Made by a program: the position numbers and the translations under genes
Shown here: one piece after another, positions 51,864-63,774 of the stretch
Position numbering within the stretch: the first letter of the stretch is position 1
How the letters are laid out: each line of letters begins with the position of its first letter
The notes under the pieces: generated by a model
Seen by the model: only the letters and a program-made list of their open reading frames with translations
Told to the model about the DNA's origin: nothing
Databases searched by the model: none
Assembly: GCF_901933205.1 (NCBI RefSeq)
Contig: NC_044572.1
Span: 60,298,965-60,362,964 of the forward strand
DNA: 64,000 nucleotides
Reading direction: 5' to 3'
Source of the DNA: Camarhynchus parvulus
Lineage: Eukaryota > Chordata > Aves > Passeriformes > Thraupidae

Positions 51864-52217
51864 AAGATTCAATTAGAACAAACTTGAGTCCACCCAAGAG
51901 GCATCCTGCCCCAGCTGCACTTCTGCTCTGTTGTACCCTCTGTTCCAACCATACTGGAGACAATAAAAGGACTGAGGATGGAGAGACACACTATTTTTTA
52001 ATTGAAACCATATGTACCATGTAAAATGCTCAGGACAGAAGCAGGGTTTATGAATATCAGCTGAAATCAGCCTCACAGTGCAAGAGCCAATATTTACATT
52101 TCTATTGCTTAACATTGTTTGGGTTGGAAATTATAGCAGTTTTCTGATTAACTACCTGCAGGCATGCACCAGTTTGACCTTTTGCATGCTAAATTGCATG
52201 CTCTAAATTAAATTTTC

Positions 52218-52231
52218 CTCTCTCTCTCTCT
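52218..52231. repeat. CT dinucleotide microsatellite
   Basis: Seven CT units in a row. Confidence 0.85.
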
Positions 52232-54520
52232 TACTGAGATAAACAAGGCTAGTTACATGACTCAGGCTGCCCTCTCCTCCTGCCATTCCATATGCAAAGT
52301 CAATCCTAGCCAGTTAATCCTCTAATTTAAGAGGAGACTTCTGTATTTTTGTAAGTGATTAGAAGGTTTTGGTTTCTTTTAAGTAGTTGTTGGTCAATAA
52401 TTTGTATTCAGAAAGAAGAGCTAGTAGCATCAAAATAACATAAGTTTCCTAATAACAGATTTGTGTGAGTACTTCAGAGGTAAGTAAATGTTCATTTTTA
52501 ACTCTTTATAAATTTGAGGAAACAATATCATCAGCTACAACGACTGCTCAGCATACTTCTCCAGATAAAGCAGAGCCAAAGAAAAAAAAAAGGAGAGAAG
52601 AAAATACTACATTTAGCAGGTAAAGAGTTGTCCTATTGTACAGGTAATAGTTTAGGAACTTAGAGCAAATCTAGTTATTCAAATTTTCAAATCCTAGTGA
52701 CTAATTTGAGAAATATTTAAATTTTATCATTATTCAGACATTCTCATTATATTCTCAATTGAAATTACACAGATCAGGGACATCTATCCTGAAGTCAGAT
52801 CAAGTTATTCTGATACCAACCACGCATACTTAGTAGTACTTTTTCCCCAGAGAATCATGAGGAAATATAAGCAATCTTCAGACTACACTGCTGAATTAAC
52901 AGAGATGAAGATTGCTGCAAAAGTAACCACACAGGCTGTTGAAGAAAAAAAGACCTTGCCTTTATTTCAGTGGGAGCTAGGAAAGGTTTGTTCTCCACTT
53001 TATTCTGTGATGAAATAAGAAATTTAGTTGCTACATAAAACCAGGAAAGGGACTCAGTGCTTTGTACAGCAAGAGATACATCACTTCAGAGAGGAAATGA
53101 TTTCTGTGCAAAGGCAGTTCCAGACCCTGGCTGTGAATATCCAGAATAGGCAGTGGTCATAATTTCCCAATAGAGCATATCATGTCTAGGATTGTATGAT
53201 GAAAGCTTACAAAGCTTATATCATCTGCCATAACATGGCCCAGAGAAACTCCAGATCTCTTTTTGGCCCAGCCATGGACAACTCAGCAGCAAACTCCACG
53301 CTGTTGTCAGCTCTGGACTGGCTAAGCCTCAGCTGACTGCAGTGATCTACCATCAGTTTCTGTAGTCAGAATGAAGCTTTACAAAAACAAACCACTCCCA
53401 GCAGAGACTCTCTTGCTCAAATCAATCAGCTCAGGATCTTTCAAAGCTTTTAGTAGAATGGATTCTTTGGAGAAATAGGTGGCAAACTATCACTCTGAGA
53501 AACTATTGTCACAAGCACTTGTCCCTTTCATAATACCAAATAAAACAACAATATGCTTGCAGCTTATCACAACTGTTTTCCCAGAGAATTTTTGATTGGA
53601 AAGCACTTATATGTTCGCTGATGTTTTGTCAAAGGTTCTGTTTGATTGGTTTTTTTTTAATTTCTGGTTAAATACTTTCTCTTTTTTTCTTCTAAAGGAT
53701 TGAGATGGCCTAACTTTACCCTACACTTGATCTTACTTTTCCACACAGGTTCTCTCGGTGAGAAACAGAACAAGAGGCAGCATGAGGTGAGCAAATATTT
53801 CTCCTACAGCTACAAATCACAGTTTGAAAATTTCAGCTCTGCTTACCTGATATAAACAAAAGCAGATGGCAAATCCTATATTTACTATGGCTGCATTAGG
53901 ATTTATAGGACATAACTATTTGCCTATACCAGTCACTGTTAAATTTTACTGGCTCTTTTTATTAGTATGTATCTGTGGGGTAAAAAGCATTCTAAACTGA
54001 TCAAAAGAAACCAATTATCAAGCAAGAGGATGTCTTGAACTGCAAGAGTAGTTGCCATTTGTTACATGGACACTGCCTTTTTTCCAAAAAATAATGACAA
54101 AAATGATCAATTCTTTGTTGAGTCAAGATGTATAGGCATAAATTTTCATGATCCCTGAAGTACTACCTATAAAGAGGTAGTTTTTCTCTGTATTGTTTTG
54201 CAAAGATCTCTAATATATCTGCTGTGAGAAAATAAACTATTTTTCTTAATTTGGCAAATCTGAGAACAAAGCCAACGAAAAGTGTCATATTCTCAATCAA
54301 TACCTCAAAAAGCTTACATGTCTTGGCTATGGTTTGTACCTGCTCATCCTAAAAAATGGTTTGGCCCAAGAGAATACTGCACTATTATAACAGCCAAGCC
54401 AGGTCCTGTAGAGACTGTGAAGTCAGAGATAAATGTTTAGCAAAAGTTATTATCAAAAGAAAAAGTTAAAGCGACTGCTTAATTTCTGTTTATTCGCCCC
54501 ACTACATTATATGTGCATAA

Positions 54521-54560
54521 ATATTCCTTTTTGTTAACCAATATTCCCTTTTGTTAACCA
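54521..54560. repeat. 20-base tandem duplication
   Basis: ATATTCCTTTTTGTTAACCA is followed directly by ATATTCCCTTTTGTTAACCA, with one mismatch. The near identity indicates a recent local duplication. Confidence 0.92.
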
Positions 54561-56609
54561 ATTATACCTTTAGATATACCTAAATAAATGTTTCATTTAT
54601 TGCATATAAACATACATTAATTTTTTATCAGCTGTGGTTGCCCATAGATACCACAATGAACCAAGAACAACAGAGCCAAAACTCAGACACTGTGCATGGT
54701 AAGGGTAATTTCTAGGAGATATCAATATGAAAATATAAAAGAAGTTGCACTTCTCAAGGTCATATCCTATGACCTCAAGTTCAAAGATTCCACAAAACTG
54801 ACCCTGCTGGACCTTGTAAGCTTCAGGGAAAAGGACCAGAAGGCAAAGAGACTAACCACACCCCAGTGGAAATAATTTTGAAAGGCAAATAATTCAGCCA
54901 AACTGATGCTAATCAGCATAGCTGATAAAATTAACCTGGGAAATTCTGGTAGATAGGCATCATAATTTCTTTAGCCCATAGCTCAGTGTTTTTAGTATAG
55001 TTTCACATCATTCTCCTCTCTGTTATACCAAGGGACAATGAAATCTGTCTTTTAACTCATTTACAATTTTGCAGGAGTCATTACTAGATCAATATACCAG
55101 AATCATACTAAGCAAAGCTCTTTGATTTGTCTTTGACTTGTTTTCACATATATCTGTAAGTGTGTATATGTGTGCACTAAGTAAAATCATGAAGAGCTTT
55201 ATAATCCCTATTATTGTATCAGTTTTTTATGTACACATAGTGCATTAAACACATTAAAGGTGCACTTGTTTCTATAAAACAAGTTAACAGAAAATTTAGG
55301 AGGTAATTAAATAAAAGTAATATAAAATATTTTCCTTTATATTCTGGTTGCATTACTCCTGTAATATGTTACAACTATGTGGTACATACCTTTGTGCCTG
55401 TACGGTACATCTAAACCATTTCTAGATCTCAAAAAAGAGTTCTGTCAGGGGCCTGGGGCACATGGTTATCCCAGGAACCACCCAGGAGTAGCCTTTGAGT
55501 GGGTAAGAGAAAGACACAAATCTTAACATTGAGGCAGGATGCACACATTTTTTTCATTCTAAACCTCTCTCCACCCACTGCTCTTCACATATGCTTGCAC
55601 TTCTGACCTGAGCCTCCAGCAGTGTTTGTGGAATTCATACTGTACGCCAGGATGTGACTGCGTTACTGTGTTTCCCAGCAAGGCTATTGCCTAGCACAGT
55701 TCTTATGTCTTTTCTGCTTTTTCTTGTCCTTTTTTTTTTTCCCGAGACATTGCATCCTTCCACTGCAATGGAAATAAATTATTACAGTTTTTGAGTTCTG
55801 CTACACTTAATTTTAGTTAATTAGCCACAGGTGAGGCAAGCATCTTTTTACATCACCCTCATGGACCCCAGGTTGAAAGTCAAAAGAGCTTTAGCCTCTT
55901 GAGAAACACCTTGATAACTTGATAGCTCCAGCAGTTGAGAGATTTGCTTCCATAGTTGGATTCTCATAGTCCAACACGAGGAAACTGAAACTGAATAAGC
56001 AGAGGATGATATCTTGGGCCTATGGAAGTAAATGACAAAATTCTCATTGCTCCAAAGAGCCAGAAACTTTAGTTTAGCTTCCAAGACAGCACAGAAGATG
56101 TGAGCAGTTTCTCCACCACCAGTTTTCCCCTTTCCCTTTTCCCAGTTTTCTTCCACTTAAATTGTTTCAAATTGGAAGAAGCAGAGGTATTTCCTTCAGT
56201 GGCACCAAGATTTATACATGAAAATATTACACCAAATCATCCACATAATATTTCCATTTCCAAGAACTGGCATATGTAATTCTGTCCTGGAACTGAATAT
56301 GAAAAGGTATAACCACCTAACCTCTCCTGCAGGAAATGTGTGCCCATATAGAATATGTGTTTTTCTGAGACAGGTAACTTTGCTCTTGAGCAAAGGTGAC
56401 CAGAACTGGTTCAAGGGATTAGCACCATAGGTCAATTAACTTCTGCTGTCCTCATGATAAGTGCAAGGCTCACAGGGCTATCTGAGCCACTCAGATTTCC
56501 AAGATGAATGTCCACTTTTTGCCCGTGCCTAAAGATGGCTTAAGATGCAAGTAAAGCAAAAATCTGGAAGAGAACATTTATAGAGTTCCTTCTACTTTCT
56601 TACTTCTAA

Positions 56610-56700
56610 TAATCTCTTACCTTTACTTTTCCTCAACTGGCCTATCAGGAGAATGGGGATAATCCTGCCCACCTCCTAGGAATATTAAGTGTGTGATCCC
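56610..56700 (+). mobile_element. MIR-like SINE fragment, sense
   Basis: The segment contains TTTTCCTCAACTGGCCTATC, then GAGAATGGGGATAATCCTGC, then CCACCTCCTAGGAATATTAA. This is the order found in the middle of MIR-type tRNA-derived SINEs (a CTCAGTTTCCTCATCTGTAAAATGGGGATAATA-like core, then ACCTACCTCATAGG). It is old and diverged, with neither the tRNA-like head nor the tail recognisable. A related amniote SINE sharing this core is possible. Confidence 0.6.
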
Positions 56701-58339
56701 AAACAAGGTCATAATCTCTGTGTGCTGAGCTCTACACCAGCACCCAGTGCATGTGATCCTCAGATTAAATACTTTTCAGTTTTAACTAGCAATATAAAGA
56801 GTGACACAGAAGAGCAATTGGTCAATTTCTCTGCGCATAGAGAACAAGAGCAGAAACTTGTGAAGTAACATGCATAGGAACATAAAGGAAGAGTCAGAAA
56901 TTTAACCCAGATCTCTAGGAAATCAGTTCTTTTACCATAGAGCATATTGCTGTGGAGAAATAACCTTTATCTTTATTGCATGCTCTTGACATAAGACTGA
57001 AATAGCAGAAAAACTCACATTTGTTCTGGAAAAGAAGGGCAGAGCACATAAACTCTTTCAAGAGCTGTAAGCTGCCAAGTGAAGAGCAAAAATGCAGAAT
57101 TAATATGTGAATGCTATCACTGTGCTAAAAACATTAATCCTGTGCCATTTAAAAGTTGTTTCACGGGCATATTTTTTATCCCTTGCAGATGGATCTTGGC
57201 AATTAGGATCTGGGTTAATAAGCTCCAAACTAGTAAAATTCCAATTGCAGAGCCAGGTATATGAGGTGATTGTAGGAGTTAATAAGCCAGGGGACAAGCT
57301 ATACTGCCAAGTGTAACCTTTGACAGGAGGGTCAGAAGTCACAGGGCAAATCTAGAAACAGACCAGCTCTTTAAATCTTCTTACTGGGTTACAGGAGTGA
57401 ACTCTACCTGTTGTGTGTGGTTTTGACTGAAAACAAAAATCTTCAGTTTTTCTTAAGCTGCGATGACTGCTTCAACTCCTGCCATAGACAGATGTTAAGA
57501 TGTGATAAGAAACCTCTCATTTATGCTACAAGGTTGGCCATGTCAAAGGAGAATTAACAGAAGAAAGAAGAAACAGATGTTATTTTTTCACCAGTTATAA
57601 AACTGAGGCACTCATACACATTCTTATATTAGTCCTTAAAGGCCTGCATCCTTCACTTTCTGTAAACATTTAATGAAAGCTTGGCAAGAGAGTAACTTTA
57701 ATCTCAAATACCTGGTTATGTATAAACACTTCTACACAATGTTTTCAAGTCTACAATTAAGCCCTAACAACCTGAAATTAAATTTGTTTAGAATTAAACA
57801 CAAAGTACCAGAATAACATTATTGCTGCTATAATACTTGCTTCTCCGAAAGGACAACAGATATAGCCTCACCTGAGTCACAGAGCTAGCCAGAGCACTGG
57901 AAATTACCAATATTTTTCATGAAAATGACTGCAAATTAACTCAGAAAAAGAATATTCACTCATGTAACTGACAGCTAATTTTGAAATAATGAATGCATTT
58001 AAGAGTAACAGAGTTTTTAATTGCAAACTTAAGAAGGCAAAATAAGCAACGTGCTGAATAAATTGTTCATTCTGAATGATTCATCCAAATCTAATAACTA
58101 TCTGTCTCTACAAATATTGTAATAAGGCATAATCAGTCAGTATAAAAACAGCAGGAGGAAATGAGCCACAAAAAAATTAAGCTGTATTGCTGCTGTTTCA
58201 GTACCAAAGGACAATCTCCATAACTCTGTAACAATCCTTTCCAGCTTCAGATGCTCCTGCAATAGCAGAATTTAAACTGCATTTTGCTGCTGTGCATCAT
58301 GGCTGAGACCCACAAGCTCAAATGTAGTCCTACCCTAAA
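56701..58339. other. AT-rich unique non-coding DNA
   Basis: No repeat or exon is recognised. The segment near 57980-58160 is AT-rich, contains TTTTTAATTGCAAACTT and other homeodomain-like ATTA cores, and lies directly upstream of the CpG-rich interval. Confidence 0.5.
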
Positions 58340-58395
58340 GGAAAAATGAGATGCTTATTCTCTCCTCCTCTCATTTTTACCCCTCTTTTCTTTGG

Positions 58396-58715
58396 AAGCC
58401 GAGAACCAGAGGCTTGGGGGGAAGTCGCTGACTCAAACTGCTGTGTGAGCAAAACCCACAGGCTCCACGTTGCTGCTATATATGGGCTGGGGGGAAAGAT
58501 GACGGGCCTGCCTCAAAAGAGCCGCCAACCATCACGTCTGAGAGCTCCTCTCAGGCGTCCTCAGCCTAAACATTTTATGGGTTGGGGGTCGCAGGTCACC
58601 AACTGTCAAAACAGAGCCCAAGTCACACTGCGCACCCGCGAGGAAACTGAGCAGACGGCAGAGCCGGAGTTCAGGGGCCGCGCTGCTCAATGCGCACCAC
58701 AAATGGCGAAGCTGC
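58396..58715. promoter_or_regulatory. CpG-rich interval, candidate promoter or enhancer
   Basis: This is the only interval in the window with dense CpGs: I count about 14 between 58500 and 58715, including CTGCGCACCCGCGAGG and GGGGCCGCGCTG, against long stretches elsewhere with almost none. The longest open frame of the window (58346-58768, plus, 140 codons) spans it, but its translation shows no domain I know, and long frames are favoured in stop-poor GC-rich DNA. CTATATATGG at 58476-58485 resembles a TATA or CArG (serum response factor) site with one mismatch. Low CpG loss implies an unmethylated germline state, as at promoters. It could equally be a CpG-rich enhancer or the first exon of a non-coding RNA. 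Confidence 0.45.
58599..58705 (-). mobile_element. Possible MIR-derived segment in the CpG-rich interval
   Basis: The plus strand carries GAGCCCAAGTCACACTGCGC and, further on, GGCAGAGCCGGAGTTCAGGG. In the reverse complement of MIR-type SINEs, GCCCAAGGTCACACAGC is followed by a GGCAGAGCCGGGATTCGAAC-like tract. Here about 28 extra bases lie between the two blocks. The match is short and could be chance. Confidence 0.35.
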
Positions 58716-58838
58716 CCTTAAAAAGTAACAGGCTTCCCCCACTAAATCTTTCTGATTTTTACAAGTAGAGCTCAAAGTTAAGTGGGCGTGAGTTTTAAAA
58801 GATCAATGCACATGTGGAATTAGACTATTCTAAATGTC

Positions 58839-58854
58839 TTTTTTTTTTTTTTTT
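58839..58854. repeat. Poly-T run of 16
   Basis: An uninterrupted T run on the plus strand, shortly after the CpG-rich interval. Confidence 0.9.
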
Positions 58855-59019
58855 AATGGAGGAAAACAACCACCAAACTTTGAACTGCCAAATTTAACCA
58901 GCAGCAAACTCCAAAGCACCAGGTGGTTTCATAAACCCAAAGGTTCATAAATCTTTTCTTTAAAGTTTCCAATTTCAAAAAAGAGCTTGTTCTCTTTGTG
59001 GTTATTTTTCAATTTTTCT

Positions 59020-59290
59020 CCCTCCCTCCCCCTTCTTTCCTGCCTTTGGGCAGATGACCTGCCAACCCCTGACAGTCTTTTAAGCTCGCCATGCTGGCTC
59101 CTGCTGACGCTGCCGGAGACAGGCTGCCCACTCATGGGGCAGCGAGCTGTGGGCATGACTTCATCCACCCGGAGAAATCGTTGGGAAAGGGGCTGCACAG
59201 GGGAGCTTTCTATTTTTAAACACTGGCTGTCGTGTGGCTCAGGAGTGCGAAGAGTTCAAGCATTCAGTGAATCTGTTCTCGCCACCTCTT
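59020..59290. other. GC-richer block with MEF2-like site
   Basis: It starts with a pyrimidine tract (CTCCCTCCCTCCCCC near 59020) and is richer in GC than its flanks, with a few CpGs (GACGCTGCCGGAG, CACCCGGAG). CTATTTTTAA at 59210-59219 fits the MEF2 consensus YTAWWWWTAR exactly. Open frames on both strands (about 104 and 89 codons) overlap and show no domain. A single short motif proves little; the block may belong to the same regulatory region as the CpG-rich interval. Confidence 0.35.
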
Positions 59291-60000
59291 GGGCCTTTTG
59301 AGCAGTAATAGTTCTGGTAATCGAGGCAGTGTGGTCATCAGTCTCCTCAATCTACAGCCCATGGGCTACATACAGTCCATGGGAGCAATTAATCTGTCCT
59401 GTGGGGTAATTTGGGAGACTGCCAGGTGCAGGCAGGGGGATCAGGGTTGGATGAATCACCAGTGGCTTGTGTTTAGTGTGGACCAAGGTGTCTTCATGAA
59501 AGATGACACCTGGGAATAAACTTCTGCTACAAGCAGAGCAAATCACTTGCCCTGTACCCTTGCTTCTGCTGTATGAAAAATGCCACTGAGAAAGGCAGCT
59601 GATGGCATAGCATGAGGTCTTCTTGTGGCCAGAACCAGCTGGTGGCTGTTATGCTTGTGGAAGCATATAGGTATTTTACCTATGCATGCATACAGTGAAG
59701 CATGTCAGCAGTACACTCCCAGGAGGCACAAAACTTTCTGTAGTTTCTGTGATGTGAGGAGAGCTGCCATAAACAGTCCTTCTCCAATGTTAAAAGAAAT
59801 CAGCAAAAAGGGCAGATACTGGTCTTTTAGGTACTGCTCTGTAATCAAGAGACACACAGACACATGGTCCTCTAATCTTAAACTGACAGAATATAAAGCA
59901 GCAAGATTGGAAGAAATGGTCATAGATTTCTGGCTTCTCTCTTTGTTTCGTAATTACACTCTAAGATCAGCCCACTTTAACACATGCCTCAAATTATGCA

Positions 60001-60085
60001 ATCACAAAAACACTTAGGTTGGAAGGGCATCAGAGGCCACCTAGTCAATCCCCCGACAGCAGCCTGCTCCCTCTGCTCTACACAT
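60001..60085 (-). mobile_element. CR1 LINE 3' end, antisense
   Basis: The plus strand reads ATCACAAAAACACTTAGGTT, then GGAAGGGCATCAGAGGCCAC, then CTAGTCAATCCCCCGACAGC. This follows the reversed CR1 3' end (ATCACAGAA..AGGTTGGAAGGGACC..CATCTAGTCCAACCCCC). It is a short 5'-truncated copy, and only the last 85 bases or so are recognisable. Confidence 0.75.
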
Positions 60086-60435
60086 TCCCCCCCAGAAAGG
60101 CAGCATGGAGAGAGAGCTGCAGAAACAGCTGTGGGACCATTAACTTGCTTGCTGGACCTAAGTCAGACAGATGGGAATCTTTAGCCCATTACCACTTCTC
60201 TTTAGAAACAGCACCCAACACACGGCTTGGTAGAGACATCACACATGACCGCTTAACTGTGTGGTAGACCTGGGCGAGGGTAGGTTGTTAAGTCTCCAGC
60301 CACTTGATGGGTAAGAGTGTTGTCTGATCAGATTCAGTACACAAAATCACATAACAACTCATTAGAGATGGCTTGGTTAGTAGCAAATTTCCTATGAAGC
60401 CCGCAGGTAAATATCACCCACTTCTATTGCTGAAG

Positions 60436-60540
60436 CTAATGAGGCAAAAATGTTGTGGAATGTGATCAAGGCCACACAGGAATATCAGTATCAGAGCTGG
60501 GATTACACATCATAAGCTTGGTCTAAATGCTCTAACCTCT
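60436..60540 (-). mobile_element. MIR-like SINE fragment, antisense
   Basis: The plus strand contains CTAATGAGGCAAAAATGTTG, then ATCAAGGCCACACAGGAATA, then CAGAGCTGGGATTACACATC, then AAATGCTCTAACCTCT. This is the order of the reverse complement of a MIR: the TGAGGCACAGAGAGG core, CCAAGGTCACACAGC, then CAGAGCTGGGATTCGAACCC (tRNA-derived B box region), then the TGCTCTAACCAC end near the A box. The coverage of core and tRNA-like head in the right order makes this the best SINE call in the window. Confidence 0.7.
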
Positions 60541-63500
60541 TCTGGGGTTCAGATTATTCTCTCCTGTGGCCCGTGCCACTCTAGGTCATGAGGTATGGCA
60601 CTGGCCCACAGACAGGAAGCTGGGTGAAGCAGTGGAACCACTGCAAGATACCAGCAAGATATCAGCAGGAGTCACCCAAGCCTTTCTGTCAATCCTTCAG
60701 CTAGGCAGTACTCTTCCCTTTGGAATAAGTGTTCCACACTTTTTGTTGCAGCTTCCTTTCATCCACTTTCATCCCATGTCTTTACCCTCCTCACATACAC
60801 AAATATACACATGCTTTGCCAGAAAATCAAAGAAAACTACCTCTCTTTTTTAAAAAAGAGAAACAAGAAGAACTTTCATGTTTCTCATGTTTTATGCTGT
60901 TGTAACTGCATTTGATATAGTCCCATGAGCAGACCTTCCAATAATAATGACTAAATCTACCTTTATTTTGCAGGATATTTAGGAGCTATTTGGAGAGGTA
61001 ACCACAGTTATACAGACAGGTGTCACCAGGTACATGGGGTATTATTTACTCAACCTCCTGATTCATTAAATGGATTTCCAGCTCCTAAGAAGTTTATTAT
61101 TATTCCTCTGTGGTATCTTCATATTGATTATAATTTCAAAATTCTCTGCTGGAGATCAATGAGTATCCACTAAATTAGGTGAGAGTTGATGGGGATAAAA
61201 TTGAAACACTGCAACTATTTGCTGTCTAGAGCCATCAAAGTAATTTAGGTGATTCCATCTCTCCTCGCTCACTCTTCAGAGCTAGATCTGGTTCTGTGTT
61301 GAGCTGTAGGGAAGGAAACAGGAGAGCAGACAACTGGTAGACAATCTAGATAGCAGTGGCAAACACAGCATCTAAAATCTTCCCACATATATGGGTAGCA
61401 TGACAAGGAAGCTATTATTTTGTGCCACAACTCCTCCAAAACCCAGGCCTGGTCTTCCCTTAAGTAAGGAGTGTTCCAGTATTGCTCTCTTGAGCCTCTG
61501 TCTCTAGGAATTATGTAGAGAAATAGCTCTCAGACTAAACAAAAGAGGTGATTTGGGGTTCATAAGCATAAAACAACACTGTAACAAATGAGCTGAAATG
61601 ACAGACTCCTCACTGAAACAACTCATCCTCCAGCTTTCATAGGAAGGCCAAAACATCAGGATCCTCTGGATTCAGTATTACTCACCCACAGCTAAAAACA
61701 ATTGAGAGAAACAATTTTTTGTTGCTCTTTCTCTGAATGGTCAAATTCCAAAATGAATGCCAAATCTGGATTTGGCAGTAAGGATCCATGGCTGTGCTAG
61801 TAATTTAAATACCTCTAGCCCAGATGGCCCTCAAACCTATCTGAAAAATATTCCTGTGTTCCCACTGCAGCAAGCCAGTTTCCAGAGTCCCCTGAGCAGA
61901 ACAGCACACCAGTATTTTGCATCAACTAGTCTTTTTAAATATATGAAAATATCTAATCCCTATTTTCACCTGTAAATAGACTCTAGTCATTTATAATATA
62001 AATAGATCCATATATAAGGCATCCCTTCTCATTGCACCATATGCTGTGATAAAAGATCTGAGCAGAATCTCAGAATGCAGGCTGGATCTTGGTGGAACTA
62101 GGCTTAGATATGGGACTCATTGTTTGCAGAATTATCCAGCAACCTGGTTGACACCCTGAGGGAATGATACGTGCCTTGTCTTTATTAAAAGCCTGCTCCA
62201 AAAAATTATCAGAGTAGCTGGTAGCAAACAACTTCAAGGGAATGTGTCATGCAATTCTTGTCCTGCCAAAAAGATATATACATTATTAATAATAAAATCT
62301 ACTTGGCTGATAGTGTTTTTGATAGTTACTAGCAATGAGACAGATGATAACTATTCTCAGTTTTGCTAAATGCCTATGTGGATTTTGCCAAGCTTAAAAT
62401 AACAACAAGGATAATGCAACAGTATACTTCCAATTGCTAAAATTCTGAACAAAAATCACAAATTAAAATGAGTTAAGAAGTATTTTCCAGAAAGAGAAGT
62501 TTTATAAGTTTTATGTTCTCAAACAGTGGATCAAAGTGACAGTTAAATGACTTCCCTATTACCTGCCATGTTCATGCAAGCAATATTCATTAGCAACAAG
62601 ATAATAAATGAGGCAAAAAACTACTTGTCTCCTTATAATTCTATCTTTTCTTTGCCAAACCTTATCAGTGTTCAAAACAGTAGATTTCTCTGCTATTCAA
62701 AATAAGGATCTGAAACATAATTCTGCCCTAAATCTGCAGGAGTATGTTTCAGCAGAGGAGCTGTACCAAACCTCATCCCACAGACTGCACTAATTCAGAA
62801 TCATGTCAAACTATCCCAGGGAAGACCATGGCATTTCTCTAGCTCTGGCCATAGAATCATGTATGCTAAGTCCATGACCTATTGAGAAAAATAGTCCCAT
62901 TCAACTGACAACATGCTGAGATCTGCTGGTCTTCCATTATCACAAGGTTCTCTATGAAAGGAGGCTGAGAGCATCCAGATCACCCATTCCATTTCTTGCA
63001 TGGAACCTTACTCTGTCAAAGGCATTACAAATCAACATGGACCGTGGCCTTCTAATTTTTCCTGAATCTTTACCTGGGTCTGACACCCATTACATGCAGT
63101 AAGCCTGTGAATTGGGTTTGCATGCACACATGTTTGTGTGGGAGGTTTCTAGTGTGCATGAGACTAGATGTGACTATGAAACAAATTTCTGGGCTGATCC
63201 AGACCATTTGTACAGAACAAAATGAGGTATGTGTGTGAGTTGTATGATGCAAGTATGGGCATCATTACATCTAGATACATGGAAACAGTTGACAGACTAA
63301 TGGATTTTGGGAGGTCAAACAACCTTTTGTTTTTCCTGTGGTGTCACAGTAGGGCACAAAGAGAACATATGTAACAGCTGAGAAAGGAAAACCAAAGCCA
63401 GTACAAATTAAATAGGGCTATATGATGTGTGGATGATCCTGAAGAAATGAAAACAGAGGTGCAGAACAGAGCATAATTTTATGTGCAGTTTATGCACATG

Positions 63501-63774
63501 ACCTAAGCCTTTGTATACAGACAAGTCACACTCCATCAGGGTTATAGAAATAGTCATAGTTCCAAAGGTATTAGAAGATACAATATTAAAACTCTTCCTG
63601 CAGAAAAATCAACATGATTTTATTCCAAACCTCTAGAACTCATCCCACTATACCTTAGATCTATCACAAAACAGAAACACTAGGGACATCTCCCCATAGA
63701 AAACAGAACAAACAGAAACACCAACAGTATATTTTTCTCAAGGGTTTTATGCTATATTCTTTTTTCTTCCACAG
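60541..63774. other. Unique non-coding DNA, no gene seen
   Basis: No repeat is recognised. TG-rich stretches occur near 63110-63160. Short open frames have no recognisable product. The interval ends at a splice-acceptor-like sequence, TTCTTTTTTCTTCCACAG. Confidence 0.5.

Larger units (their letters stand above)
50591..56609. other. Unique non-coding DNA with simple repeats
   Basis: No interspersed repeat is recognised. It contains A-rich and T-rich runs (51630-51663, 51847-51863), a CT repeat, two tandem duplications and one micro-exon-like block at 53749-53786, listed separately or in the findings. Confidence 0.55.

Noticed and set aside
52105..52140. TTGTTTGGGTTGGAAATT as a possible CR1 end
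   Set aside because: Only about twelve bases match, with no octamer terminus and no adjacent CR1 sequence.
57590..57640. TTATAAAACTGAGGCACTC as a SINE core
   Set aside because: Only a short match to the common TGAGGCAC core, with no flanking SINE sequence.
59420..59515. E-box motifs (CAGGTG, CACCTG) as regulatory sites
   Set aside because: Six-base motifs are too frequent by chance to report alone.
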